Assembly: GCA_946811695.1 (NCBI GenBank)
Contig: OX328123.1
Coordinates: 155,473,580 to 155,537,579 of the forward strand
DNA from: Gonocerus acuteangulatus
Taxonomy: Eukaryota > Arthropoda > Insecta > Hemiptera > Coreidae
Reading direction: 5' to 3'
Length of the DNA: 64,000 nucleotides
Shown one piece after another: positions 11,549-22,255 of the stretch (the stretch's first letter is position 1; each line of letters begins with the position of its first letter). The notes under the pieces were generated by a model that saw only the letters and a list, made by a program, of their open reading frames with translations, searched no databases and was not told where the DNA came from. Made by a program: the position numbers and the translations under genes.

Positions 11549-11639
11549 GTAAATATCAATATTAGAGATTACGATGAAATTCTGTAATGAATATTTAAAT
11601 TTATTAAAATCCATTTCATGTCTTACTTAAGATTCTAAA

Positions 11640-12030
11640 GCAGCTAGTGTTAGTTATAGTCAGCCTGGGATAAATATCGTATTAATGCCTCGAGTTGCTA
11701 TGTTGTCATCTGATGATAAGAAACTGGTGAATTCTATTATCATTAGCGGAATGAGTAATCACAAAAAAAAATTGTAAAGTGTATAAGGAATTTTGTAGTT
11801 CTGTAAGCAAACAGTCAGCCGCTGCTTTGAAACTGTCTAAGTTCAAACCATTTTTCAAACCGTTGTGACTCTGTCAGTAAATATTCGGATTGTGGACGTA
11901 AGCATGACCCTTTATTATGTGATAAGGTTGATAAGTCAACAACTGAAGTATGTGATATTTCATCTGGTCATATATTAGTTGGTACTCCTACCAAAGTAGC
12001 ACTTGTGTCGACTAACAAACACATTGGACA
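11640..12030 (+). pseudogene. Possible BEL/Pao-type gag-pol relic
   Basis: Short decayed reading segments include SVSYSQPGINIVLMPR and, further on, CGRKHDPLLCDKV, which resembles the zinc-knuckle CGRKHH-type motif before the protease of BEL/Pao LTR elements. Stops and frame changes separate them. No LTRs were found nearby. The identification is weak and rests on one motif. Confidence 0.25.
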
Positions 12031-12478
12031 TGTTAGCTCAGTACTCTTGGGTTCGGTTTGTATTTTTATAAGAACGCAATATCCCACTCGTTAAAGACGT
12101 TCTATTGTCCAGATTCCATCCTAAACTTTCCACTCATCAAAATCCTCACCCTATCGAGAGTCATCCGCCCACTCACTCCACCGAGGCGACTCAGAAGACA
12201 GTGGCCGAGAGATCTGCAGCAGTGAACAAGTGAAGTGTTACCAATTGCTTTCTCTTCCTTCAAGTGCTTCAATGTCTGTGGCTCGCCGATCTCTCTTCGA
12301 CTCCAGCCACTGGTAGGGGCAGAAGGCAGCTTGGGTAGGCCTCGCAACGTCCGGGCGTCCATCTGGAGTTAATCGAGGATGAAGTTGGGAGGCCTTGAGC
12401 ACATAACCCTAACATTCATCATATTACCAGATTTATTTGTTAGATGTACTTATATACAAGATGTAATAACCAATAAAG

Positions 12479-12479
<1 letters not shown>

Positions 12480-12521
<42 letters not shown>
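12480..12521. repeat. (AT)n microsatellite
   Basis: Uninterrupted TA dinucleotide run between unremarkable intronic sequence and a family G copy. The preceding 12040-12480 contains a small minus-strand open frame but no recognisable gene. Confidence 0.95.
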
Positions 12522-12523
<2 letters not shown>

Positions 12524-12591
12524 AACTCTCCTTGGAAATCTGGTGAAAGTCAAAGCCTTCTTTAATAGCTTGTTTTGCCGCTTAACTCGCT

Positions 12592-13304
12592 GGGTCTGTT
12601 TGCGAAGAGCACATCCAGTTACTTGTGAAGTATCTGTAGTGATTACAGCAGTGATTCAGCATATGCGCATAACTCATTAGCTGTTCTATTGGTTGCTGCT
12701 GGTAGTAAAGTAACCTTCAACTCTCAATTTAATCCAACTCTTATAAATTAATAGAATTCTATTAATTTTAGTGAGTTGAATTTACTAGAGTTTTGATATC
12801 TTCTTGAGCGAGCGTAGCGAGCGGAAACGCATAGCACGTATGCTCATAATGCGAAATAAATATAAAATATAAATATGTTATAGAACCATGGGACAAAAAA
12901 TTCGTTGAGGGGGTCCCTAAACTTCACAATTACCATTGATTTTTACAATATTAACCTTTTTATTTACCAATATTTCTTGCTGAAATATATTCTGCTTATT
13001 TTCATTTATGCTTTACAAGCCTAAGAGTATTACTTACGAATACAAGTTATCTAAGGGTTAGTTAGAAACCATATTATATAAATATAGCATTAAAAAAATG
13101 TTACTTTCAGTAGTAATTGCACAGATTTTAAATACTTTTCATTACTATGTTTATGTAATATGGTTTCTAACCTTACACAACCTGTAAAGAAGTAATAGAT
13201 AACCTGCAAAGAACCTATATACTAATCAGTAAGTACCAAAATCAAAGTTTAAAATTACGACAGATACTTCAAATTAACTGGATGTGCTCTTCGCAAACAG
13301 ACCC
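12592..13304. mobile_element. Family G element with terminal inverted repeats
   Basis: Left end GGGTCTGTTTGCGAAGAGCA continues into 'catccagtt' and 'gaagtatc'. The right end at 13262-13304 is the inverted equivalent ('gatacttcaaattaactggatg', then TGCTCTTCGCAAACAGACCC), an arm of about 43 bp. Inside, 'gagcgagcgtagcgagcgg' and 'cacaattaccattg' blocks link it to 8340-9985. No coding frame. Superfamily not determined because no clear target duplication was seen. Confidence 0.6.
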
Positions 13305-13320
13305 AACCCGGTTTAGTCGG

Positions 13321-14119
13321 AGAGCTGGTAACGAACTTTTCATGAAGTGTTTTATGCACCCTGAAATTTTGCTATAATGTACCTCTTGGGTGAAAGGTGG
13401 AAAACAATATTGCTCAAAAATAGTATTTTATTCAAAAGCCAACTATTATTAATGAAATAAATTGCAAATTAAGGCAATTTTAAAATTAATAATAAATAAG
13501 GCGGGCACATTTAAGGGGTAAAAACGTAAATTTAAAAAAAAAAAAAAAAACCAAAGTACCTTATTAAGTTTTTATTTTTAAAATTAAATGAAGTGCTTTA
13601 TTCACGCTGCGATTTAAACAGCGTCTTCAGTAAACATATTTGAAAATAATTAGAAAAGGGCAGACACTTTTGTGGTATTTTATTATCAGGAAACATAAAA
13701 ATAAATGTTGCCTATGATAGACTGCGCTCCCATTGGTTCTTGCTCACATGATCTTGACAGCTTTTCCGGTTTAAATGGCAGCTAGAATAAAACTCACATT
13801 TAATTTTAGAATAAAAACAATTAATTTTTTTTTTTTTTACGTGTTATGCCCCTTAAAAGTGTCTGCCGTTATTATTCATTGTAAAATTGTCTTAATTTTA
13901 CATTAAAGATAGTAGGCTTCTGAATAAAGCTCTATTTTTGGGAAATATTGTTTTGCACCTTTCCCCTATGCGCAGTACCTGGTGTCCCAAGGTACTGCAC
14001 AGGAAACACATACAGTATGTACAGGAAACACATACATATCTTCTTATCTACTCAAGAGGTATATTATAGCAAAATTTCAAGATGCATAAAACACCATGAA
14101 AAGTGCGGTTACTGGCTCT
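13321..14119. mobile_element. Foldback element with long inverted arms
   Basis: The left arm (from AGAGCTGGTAACGAAC, through 'tcatgaagtgttttatgca' and 'aaaacaatattg') and the right arm (ending GTGCGGTTACTGGCTCT) are inverted copies over more than 200 bp each. The middle has A-rich and 'cagcgtcttcag' sequence without a frame. The ORF-like stretch at 13948-14208 is only the right arm read through. Confidence 0.65.
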
Positions 14120-14814
14120 TGGACTACTTTATATCATTGCGAATCCAGCTTAGAGGAACGTGTTGTTGGTTTATACCACTGCAACTGTATCCCTGTAATG
14201 AGGTTTGATCGCTTCCTTTGAAGTAGGTATATTTACAGGGGGAGGCGGGGAAAGATCGTGAAGAGCGGACCCCCCCCCCCTCGTTAATTTATGATGAAAA
14301 AAAGGGGAGTAAATATCGATTCATTTCAAGGACAACAGGCATGTTTAATGCAGAGGTACTTCTAGTTGTCTGTCAGCGACCTGCCTTCAGTGAGGGGGCC
14401 CTACTTCTCATCACACTTGTTAAGGTAATGTCAAACATTACTAATTATAACAAATTCGAACATTGTACCATATGATTTTATTTCGCAATCGTTGTTTCGT
14501 TATTATTATTTTGTTCAATTTATACTAAAACGTTACCAAAGCACGTGCAAGAGAACAGTAGACTAAGCACATCAGTAAACAACTATGCAAAAGACGGAAC
14601 AATATCTGTACCCCGGAGGTAAAGGACACAATGTCCTTTTTTTTTTTTATTAAATTGACTTAACACCAAGTTCTTAATATGGATTTTTCGATGCATATAA
14701 TGGTATAGGGCACTATGTCCTGTTCCCTTAAATAACGAAGACAAGACAATGAAAAATAAAATCATATCTGCTACTTAATAAAACTACATTTTATCATAAA
14801 AATGGTTTTATTGT

Positions 14815-14854
14815 GCCGACGTTTCGGCTTGAACTTCAAGCCTTCATCAGGGCT
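14815..14854 (-). ncRNA. Hammerhead-ribozyme-like motif (left arm)
   Basis: Reverse complement of the motif at 15280-15318 with the same elements: stem I gcc/ggc, CTGATGA, one extra A, stem II GGCTTG/CAAGCC, GAAA, then CGTC at the expected cleavage position. Being in the opposite arm it would be expressed only from minus-strand transcripts. Activity is not shown. Confidence 0.55.
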
Positions 14855-14891
14855 GTAAAAAACAAGTAGGACGGATCTAATACTGAAATAT

Positions 14892-14960
<69 letters not shown>

Positions 14961-15185
14961 TACATACACAAATACACATATATATATGGAATAGTTCTCT
15001 ATCTTCCCATCGGTAAGCCCATATTGTTATTCTTATATCTAATCTAATATGTAATCTGTTAATCTTATATCTGTTTCCCTAATAATCCAAACACTTCTAG
15101 AGCACATTGTTCTTCTATATATTATGTTCTAGTATTTTATGTTTTGTCTTTGTCCATATATGTATGTGTATTTGTGTATGTAGGC

Positions 15186-15243
<58 letters not shown>

Positions 15244-15279
15244 ATTTCAGTATTACATCCGTCCTACTTGTTTTTTACA

Positions 15280-15318
15280 GCCCTGATGAAGGCTTGAAGT
15301 TCAAGCCGAAACGTCGGC
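15280..15318 (+). ncRNA. Hammerhead-ribozyme-like motif (right arm)
   Basis: Order on the plus strand: GCC (stem I, 15280-15282), CTGATGA core (15283-15289), an unpaired A, stem II GGCTTG-aagtt-CAAGCC (15291-15307), GAAA core (15308-15311), a minimal stem III (C with GTC), cleavage expected after C15315, then GGC closing stem I. This is the short-stem-III layout described for Penelope-like-element hammerheads. The extra A before stem II departs from the textbook core, so catalysis is uncertain. Confidence 0.6.
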
Positions 15319-15934
15319 ACAATAAAACCATTTTTATGATAAAATGTAGTTTTATTAAGTAGCAGTGACCGAACCCGGACAATCCCTACCTTGCATCATC
15401 TACGGTCAACGATCTCCTCTCAATAAAATCATATCTGTTTTCATAAGAGGTTCGTCAATCCATATGTGGTCCAAGGCTTGACTATTTTACTAAAGATAAA
15501 TATTTTTACCATCAATTACATATAGAATCAGTAGTTCAAAACAATGTTTTTAATTTTTTTTAGGCCGTTTCAAAATGGCGGCCATCTTTGTTTTACCGCG
15601 CAAGCTGATTTTTGAGTTTATAAGCTCTTACGGAAAACCCATTTTCTCAGGACTAGTAAATCATAGACTAAAAATTCAAACACCATTGTTTTCCTTGCCG
15701 TCTGCTCTATCTTTTATTTATTTCTTGAATATTTTGAAATCCAACACCTGAAAACTACCATTGAAAACAACTGTCTTAATTTCTCAAAAGACAGCTTTTG
15801 AGGGTAATTTTTTAGCATAAGGGGATGTATATCAAAGTTGGTTTGGCATGATAATTTATTTAATTTATTTAAATTTTAACGTCCATTTATTGGCATGATA
15901 ATAAACCTAACTAAGTACCTAAGTAGCTTGTAAT

Positions 15935-16288
15935 AAAAGTACGGTACTTCCGTACTAGTTGCACCGATCTCGAGAGCTGGCTCCCGTTCAGTGATCCGGA
16001 TCAGGCAATATGGCGACCTGTTATTCAGACCACTTATGGCACCAAGACCATGTATTAATATTATCAACGAGTTGGATTGACTAGAGTTTCGATATAACCC
16101 TGAAATTGCTCATAAGGATCAACCAATAGAAATGATAATGAGTTCCGCGCATGCGCTGATTATGGGGATAAGGGAGATAACCTCATAATAACCTGTCATT
16201 TCATGAACCGGATCACTGGGTGTGAGCCTGAACGGGAGCCGGTTCTTGAGATCAGTGCAACTAGTACGTAAGTACCAAAGGTACTTTT
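15935..16288. mobile_element. MITE-like foldback
   Basis: Inverted arms of about 60 bp: left contains 'ccgtactagttgcaccgatctc' and 'ctggctcccgttca'; right contains the inverse 'tgaacgggagccggttc' and 'gagatcagtgcaactagtac'. About 210 bp of unrelated sequence lies between. No frame. A fragment of the SINE A tail ('aattttaacgtccattta') lies just to the left at about 15860-15890. The region 15438-15860 shows no gene. Confidence 0.6.
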
Positions 16289-16395
16289 AGCCCTGATAAT
16301 TTGTTACCTTATCTTTATATAAATTTTTAAACTCCAAATGTTTGCAATTTTATATAACTTTAGGCTTTAATATCTCTGGTGGGGGTCATGATACA

Positions 16396-16398
<3 letters not shown>

Positions 16399-16455
<57 letters not shown>
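16399..16455. repeat. (AT)n microsatellite
   Basis: Pure TA dinucleotide run in intronic sequence, with no associated element termini recognised. Confidence 0.95.
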
Positions 16456-16458
<3 letters not shown>

Positions 16459-16601
16459 ATACTTAGTTTTAACATAAAACTACTGTAAAAAAATCAACCT
16501 GTATATTAATTTATTCAATAATCCTATTTTTCTCTTCTTTTTTGGTTGATCAGTGGCACTAGTATCCATTGTTACTTAATTAAACTAATATAAAACTAAA
16601 A

Positions 16602-17639
16602 TTCCGTCACGCAGGAGCTGCATAACTAAGCACTTTCCTCAGAATTTTTGTAGTGTAGACTACATTACTGAATAATTTACTGTAAATAACCTATATAAAT
16701 AAAATAAAAACGTGAATAGTTCTGCTCATTTACATTTCTCATGAGGACTGTTCAATTATTAATTTTGTAAATAATTTGCTTCCAGAGTTATGTTAATACA
16801 TGATAGTGTACTACTTAATAAATACACAAAAACTTCATTTTCCGTCTTTTGATCTAACGCAGGAACAGGATACAGTCCCCATAGTGGGAGATAGGGCTCC
16901 TCGCGGCGGCTTTGGGAACCTACGTCTGGCGGGCTCATTCTAATGAAACAGAGTTTAAAGTAAAACCTCCTTTCCAATAGACCGATTTACTTCATTTTTG
17001 CAACACTTCTTTCTCGTAAGTTACCCACGACGTATACCGCGTTTCATAACAATACACGACCGGTATGAGTATATTAGTACTTTAGGTCCATTAGTACTTT
17101 AGGTTGATTACCACCACGAATACCGAGTTTCGTTGAAATGTAACAAAAATTACGGTTATACGGCGCATTAACATCTAGGCCATTAGCGCTGACATCCAGG
17201 GTGCAGCGAGGAGTTTTCCCAACGAGCCGTGAGATGAGAAAATTCCTGCCGCCGGATGGGAATCGAACCCACCATCTCCCGCTTATGAGTCCAAGGCGCT
17301 AGGCACTAGACCACGGGAGACCCAATTACGGCTGGTATTGGCAAATTGGTAATGTGGATCTGGAGTATACCCCCCCCCCCCCCTCCTAATGAACCGATTT
17401 AGTTTATTTTTACAACGTATTTCTCTCTTTAGATCAACATAACGAATACCGAGTTTCGTTGAAATATAAGAAAAACTATGGCTGGCATGGTCAAATTAGT
17501 GTTTTGGGTCCGGGGTAACCCCCCCCCCCCCCCCTGTGGACCGATTTTGGTGGTTAACGAACTCGTTCAATCGTTTGCTAATTGAACGCTATATACCACG
17601 TTTCGTGAAGAAAAACAAAAACTCTGGCCGCTATCGTAT

Positions 17640-17714
<75 letters not shown>

Positions 17715-17842
17715 AATTTTAACGGGGGTCATTTTTGGTGTCTACTAGGTAGGATCGATAAAGATTAGAAGACATTTTTCAAAAATTCCGTCATGAGTGC
17801 AACCTCAATAGCTACTTTCCTTCGGAGGAAAGTGCTAAAAAT
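16602..17842 (+). mobile_element. Family F copy 2, with nested SINE C
   Basis: 5' end CCGTCACGCAGGAGCTGCAT and CTAAGCACTTTCC; 3' hairpin ACTTTCCttcggaGGAAAGT and GCTAAAA near 17842. The internal module 'gaaccgattta', poly-C runs and 'cgagtttcgttgaaat' repeats about four times. The core microsatellite is (CA)n then (TA)n at 17643-17714. SINE C interrupts it at 17156-17323. No protein. Confidence 0.7.
17156..17323 (-). mobile_element. tRNA-derived SINE, family C, copy 1 (minus)
   Basis: On the minus strand: GGTCTCCCGTGGTCTAGTGC (A-box region), an anticodon-like CTCATAA loop, B-box GGTTCGATTCCC, then a body shared with 63217-63398 ('ggaattttctcat', 'cctcgctgcaccctggatgt'). Perfect 8-bp AATTACGG duplications (17148-17155 and 17324-17331) bound it inside family F sequence, so the family F empty site is visible. 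Confidence 0.82.
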
Positions 17843-18074
17843 AACTCACTGTATAACAGTGCAAAAAACAAGTAAACTCGTAGTTACTAACATAACCTCA
17901 GAACTAACAGAGCAAATAAGTAAACAAAACAAGGCAAGCAGCTGTTTCACGTGCAGTCTGTGATGCCGCGTCAGCCGATCCAGAAACACCACAAGTCAGT
18001 GACTTATAGTGTTACTGAAATGAACACATTGAGTTAGTAGATAGTGGAGGGAGTGTTATCTATCTTACAATGCT

Positions 18075-18233
18075 TAAAAAGTGTAGGTCTCAAATCGGCC
18101 ATGCCAGTGTGACTATAGTACCAGTAGTGACGCGCGAAAATTTGAAGCTGAAACAAACAATGAATTTCTTATTATATTCTTATTGATTTATATTTATGCA
18201 ACGAATTTATATATCGTATTCGTATTAATTGAC

Positions 18234-18303
<70 letters not shown>

Positions 18304-18438
18304 AAAATGTCAGTTAATACGAATACGATATATAAATTCGTTTAATTTCATTGTTTGTTTACAATAACATTCAAAAATTCACCTTTTCGTGCGCTTTTTG
18401 TCACACTGGCATGGCCGATTTTAGGGTTCAACTTTTTT
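18075..18438. mobile_element. Foldback element around an (AT)n core
   Basis: Outer arms 'aaatcggccatgccagtgtgac' (left) and its inverse (right, about 18400-18420), inner arms 'gaatttatatatcgtattcg' and its inverse, and a 60-bp TA run (about 18237-18300) at the centre. The centre could extrude as one long hairpin. No frame. The region 17843-18075 shows no gene. Confidence 0.65.
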
Positions 18439-18469
18439 CGTTGAGACTCCCTCCCCTCCCTTCTAAGTC

Positions 18470-19270
18470 AATGAATGAAATGAAATGAATGAATGAAAAG
18501 TTTTATTCTTATTCCGGGACACAAGTCCCATAGGAATAATTTTAAAATTACAAAATAATTGTGAATTTTACGTATAAACTTAAAAACTAATAAATGGTAT
18601 CAGTATCAGTAAATAGTGTACAGCTTCAATATAGACTAGGGGTTGGGTAAAACATGCAGGGGTAGAAGGTGGTGGAAGAGTCGGGATTTAAAGTTTTCTA
18701 GGTTGGTAGAATGGCGGACAAACATAGCGAGGAATTCCATAGCGAGGTGGCACGGGTGACGAATGATTTTTCGAATATTGCTGTTCGGTGGGAAGGAATA
18801 TAAAGATCGGAAGAACGAGATCGGGTATTACGGGAGTGAACCAAGGATTTAAATTTAAGAAGTTGAAAATTATAAGAAGGTCTACGGGATTGAATAACTT
18901 GGTAAAGGACTGAGCCGAGGAAGTACTGTCGACGATAAAGAGGGAATAGCCAATTTAGCTCCTGGTAGAAATGAGATATGTGGGAGTCTCTGGGGATCCC
19001 GAGGATAAAACGAATGAAACAGTTCATGAGGCGTTTGAGTTTTTCCTCGAGATCGCCAGAAAGTCCACCGTACACCAAACAACCATAGTAAAACTGGGGG
19101 AATAATAGGGAGGTTACGAGGAGTTGACGGGTCTTTGTTGGCAGGAGATGGCGGGAGAGGTTGAGCTGTCTCAGGATAAATATGGATCGACGGGAAATTT
19201 GGAAAATATGATTTTTCCAGGAAAGGTTCTGATCAAATATGATCTTAAGATTTTTAACTGATTTACAATA
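18470..19270 (-). pseudogene. 5'-truncated CR1/L2-like non-LTR retrotransposon: RT thumb and C-terminus
   Basis: The minus strand encodes the end of a reverse transcriptase: VKNLKIIFDQNLSWKNHI (thumb start, near 19260), LLVTSLLFPQFYYGCLVYGG, then RSSDLYIPSHRTAIFEKSF and LWNSS, the usual C-terminal pattern of CR1/L2/jockey-type ORF2 proteins. The coding stretch ends at 18698. An AATAAAA-containing 3' UTR and a microsatellite tail of ATTC/ATTTC repeats (18470-18500) follow. The tandem-octamer style of tail favours CR1/L2, but this is tentative. Dead on arrival: no palm domain. Confidence 0.65.
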
Positions 19271-19578
19271 ATAAGATGAATGAACTGCACTTTATGCCTA
19301 CAATCTAACCTGTATTGGACCTTCTGTCTTACAGGGTTTTTCAAGGGAACAGGAATTTATCCTCCGTGAATACGATCCCATGTCTAGATCATTTTCTCCA
19401 AAAAATGACTTATGGTGTTTCTCAAATGACTCTCTCTCTATTTCCTCCCTATAGTAACCCTATAGAGAGGGAGTTTATTCTGCATGTCCCATGCTTTGCA
19501 TATAACATACATTTTTTTATATATTACATTTTGTTCTAAATATATAGATTTTATATAAACAACATTTACACTTTATGT

Positions 19579-19580
19579 AC

Positions 19581-19615
<35 letters not shown>
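19579..19615. repeat. Poly-T tract
   Basis: A 35-37-base T run, probably the A-tail of a minus-strand retroposed fragment. The adjoining 19280-19578 and 19616-19790 show no recognisable gene. Confidence 0.9.
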
Positions 19616-19789
19616 CAATTTTGAGGGTATCATATTTTTAACCTAATATGTATCTGGTATAGTCTAAATCTTATATCGAATGTCATTCTAGTTGAATACA
19701 ATTTACAGAAATTCCCTCTAACATTAGTCTAAATTTAATATGAAAGAGCAAAGAAAAACTTTGCAAAAACAAAGCATATAGTATATATA

Positions 19790-19915
19790 AATATAGGATA
19801 TAAATATAAAATGTAAATATAAAATATAAATATTATAAATAAATACAAAATATAAATATAAAAATAAAATAAATAAATATAATATATACATACATATATA
19901 CACACCCACACATAT

Positions 19916-19949
<34 letters not shown>

Positions 19950-20395
19950 ATATACCCATATACATACACACACACACACATACATACATACATATACACA
20001 CACACACATACATATACATTCACATACACAGATACATACATACACAAAACATAAATATAGAATACAAATATAAGATTCAAGTATAAAATACTAATATAAA
20101 TATAAAATCTAAATATAAATATATATATATAAGATATAAACATAAAATATAAATCTAAGATATAAATATAAAATATAAATATAAGATATAAATATAAAAT
20201 ATAAATATAAAAATGAATTTAAAATATAAGTATAAAATATAAATATAAAATATGGGTATAAAAATATATAAATATAAAATACAAATATAGAATATAAATA
20301 TAGAATGTAAATATTAAATATAGATGTAGAATACAAATATAAAAATATAGATATAAAATATTATTATAAATATAAGAATATAAAGCTAACAGATA
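19790..20395. repeat. Degenerate ATAAATATAAA-type simple repeat, about 600 bp
   Basis: Almost only A/T words such as TATAAATATAAAATATAAAT, with a CA/TA-rich segment (about 19895-20050). It sits directly at the 3' end of the minus-strand RNase H relic, so it may have expanded from that element's 3' tail. The Tyr/Ile-rich frames read from the minus strand are artefacts. Confidence 0.9.
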
Positions 20396-20476
20396 AATCA
20401 ATATAAGCAATATAAATCATTGTTCCTCCATCTTTACTCATACATGAGATTTGCCAACAACACAGAGGTTCCGAAT

Positions 20477-21367
20477 CTAATATCTTAATCTTGAATCTTC
20501 GTGTACTTGTTTGATCATTTTTTCTAGAGCCAGAGGATATTTTTCGTAGAGCTCCTTTGGGCTTAATGGCCACTCTTTTTTAATAGTGTTTGTTAACGTT
20601 GTCCTGTATTCGTCTGTAAGTGAGCAGTCGTAAATTAAGTGAAAGTACGTTTGTTCAGTATGATTGTCACAAGTGCATGTGTTGAAGTCAGTGAGTTTGT
20701 ATTTGTGTAAATAACTATTTATTGTTCCATGACCTGTGAGTAGTTGTGTGAGGTGGTAGCTTGTTTTGTGTGTGTGTTTGAAGTTGTTATGTTTTATCTC
20801 CGGTATAAAGTATTTTAGGTGTGCCCCTTTTTCAGTTGTTGTCCACCTTCCCTGCCATTTTATGTAATATTTGTTCTTTAATAAATATTTTAAATGTTCA
20901 TTAGATATCTTTTCATATATTATTGGGAGGTTAGTGTCGGTTGAAGCTGATTTTGCCAAAACGTCTGCTACTTCGTTCCCCTCTATACCTGAATGTGCTT
21001 TTACCCATTTGAATTTGACTATTAAGTTTTTAGTTTTGATCGTATGTATTTTCTGTCGTATATTGTCTACTAGAGGGTCGTGTACATTGTAGTTATTCAG
21101 TCTTTGTAGTGATGTTTTGCTGTCAGTGTTTATTAGTACGTTCGTGTTTTGTATTATGTTGTGTTCGTCTAGATAGTCTAGTGCTTTCTGGATAGCAAGA
21201 AGTTCTGCCTGGTTGTTTGTGCATTCCGGTCCTAGTCTGTATTTCATGGTTTGGATAGCTGTTTCTCCTTGGTATACAACGAATGCACATCCTACATGTT
21301 CGTTTTGTTTGCTACCGTCAGTGTATATGGAGAGTTGTGTTGTTGTCTCTTCGGAAGTTGTTGAAGA
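20477..21367 (-). pseudogene. RNase H and C-terminal domain of an R1/LOA-like retrotransposon (5'-truncated)
   Basis: The minus strand holds a complete RNase H: SIYTDGSKQNEH (first Asp, near 21325), NNQAELLAI (Glu), LINTDSKTSL (Asp), KWVKAHSGIEGNEVADVLAK (last His/Asp motif). A C-terminal region with CTCDNHTEQTYFHLIYDC, a Cys/His cluster common at non-LTR ORF2 ends, follows. The frame from 21247 to 20477 is uninterrupted (256 codons). Upstream of about 21367 identity ends abruptly, so this is a typical 5'-truncated insertion of the family that is longer at 22.2-26.5 kb. Confidence 0.8.
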
Positions 21368-21615
21368 CTACTACTTCCCCTGATGACTACTACTTCCCCT
21401 GATGACTACCAATACTCACCCCCTCCCCCCACCCCCGTCACAGAAATTATTGCTGATCTCGAAGAGAATGGGACTAGCATTTCAGCGCGTTTCCTTCTTC
21501 TATAGGGAGGAACCCCGACTCAATCTACGTTTTAGAAGATGTAACTTATAAAAATTGTATTCTTTTTTATATACTTTATAAGCGTGCTAGAAAGAAGAAT
21601 ATATGCTAGAAAGAA

Positions 21616-21616
<1 letters not shown>

Positions 21617-21657
<41 letters not shown>
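21617..21657. repeat. (AT)n microsatellite
   Basis: Pure TA run between the two RNase H relics. A second run lies at 21979-22011. The interval 21370-22190 otherwise shows no gene; 21490-21530 has a weak match to a family E terminus. Confidence 0.9.
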
Positions 21658-21662
<5 letters not shown>

Positions 21663-21976
21663 TCCTTGCCTTGAAAGGACAGTTACCTGATATTAGCAAC
21701 AAACGAGGACCATCGTTATTTTATTGAAACAGGTCAAGGCACTAACAAACAAGCACAAATCCTATTGTTTAAGTAATCGATGGTAAATTATGTAAATAAA
21801 TGCTATAAGGTAAGCAATTATAGACAGAATATTAAATTAACCAAAGACATTCAGCCTGTACCGTTAACGCCAGTTATTAACTCATGGATTGTAGGCAATT
21901 ATGTAAAATTGGAGTTTAATAAAATATAAGAAATATTGTTGTATGTTTCTTAAAGATCCTCGTCAAACCATTGATC

Positions 21977-22014
<38 letters not shown>

Positions 22015-22255
22015 CCTTCTAAAAGTACCTCTTTTAGAAGGCCGTTTATTGTACTACATGTATCATACAAGGTTCAGTATATCACATGTATGTTTTTCCT
22101 CTTATCTTAGTTATTTTTATTCACATTAGTATTTTAGTAATCTTTACATATATATAATTCACGTTAAATTAAAACAAGTAGTATAAAACAAGGAGTATGA
22201 AAATAAACTTATATATTCAGTAAGGTCCGCTTTACTTCAATAAAAATGCAATTTT

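Larger units (their letters stand above)
14771..15421. mobile_element. Inverted Penelope-like/retrozyme-like unit with hammerhead motifs and 16-bp duplication
   Basis: A perfect 16-bp direct repeat AATAAAATCATATCTG flanks the unit (14755-14770 and 15422-15437). Inside are two near-identical inverted arms of about 125 bp (from 14771 and ending near 15362), each bearing a hammerhead-like core. The middle is two (AT)n runs (14899-14957 and 15187-15230) around unique sequence. A 59-bp unpaired tail lies at 15363-15421. Inverted terminal repeats plus a one-sided tail and a long duplication are known for Penelope-like elements. No reverse transcriptase is present, so it is non-autonomous or decayed. 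Confidence 0.6.

Noticed and set aside
12102..12362. 86-codon minus-strand frame
   Set aside because: No recognisable motif, no splice or promoter context, and it overlaps no conserved sequence.
19724..20410. Several minus-strand open frames rich in Tyr, Ile and Phe
   Set aside because: They are translations of an A/T simple repeat and have no domain character.
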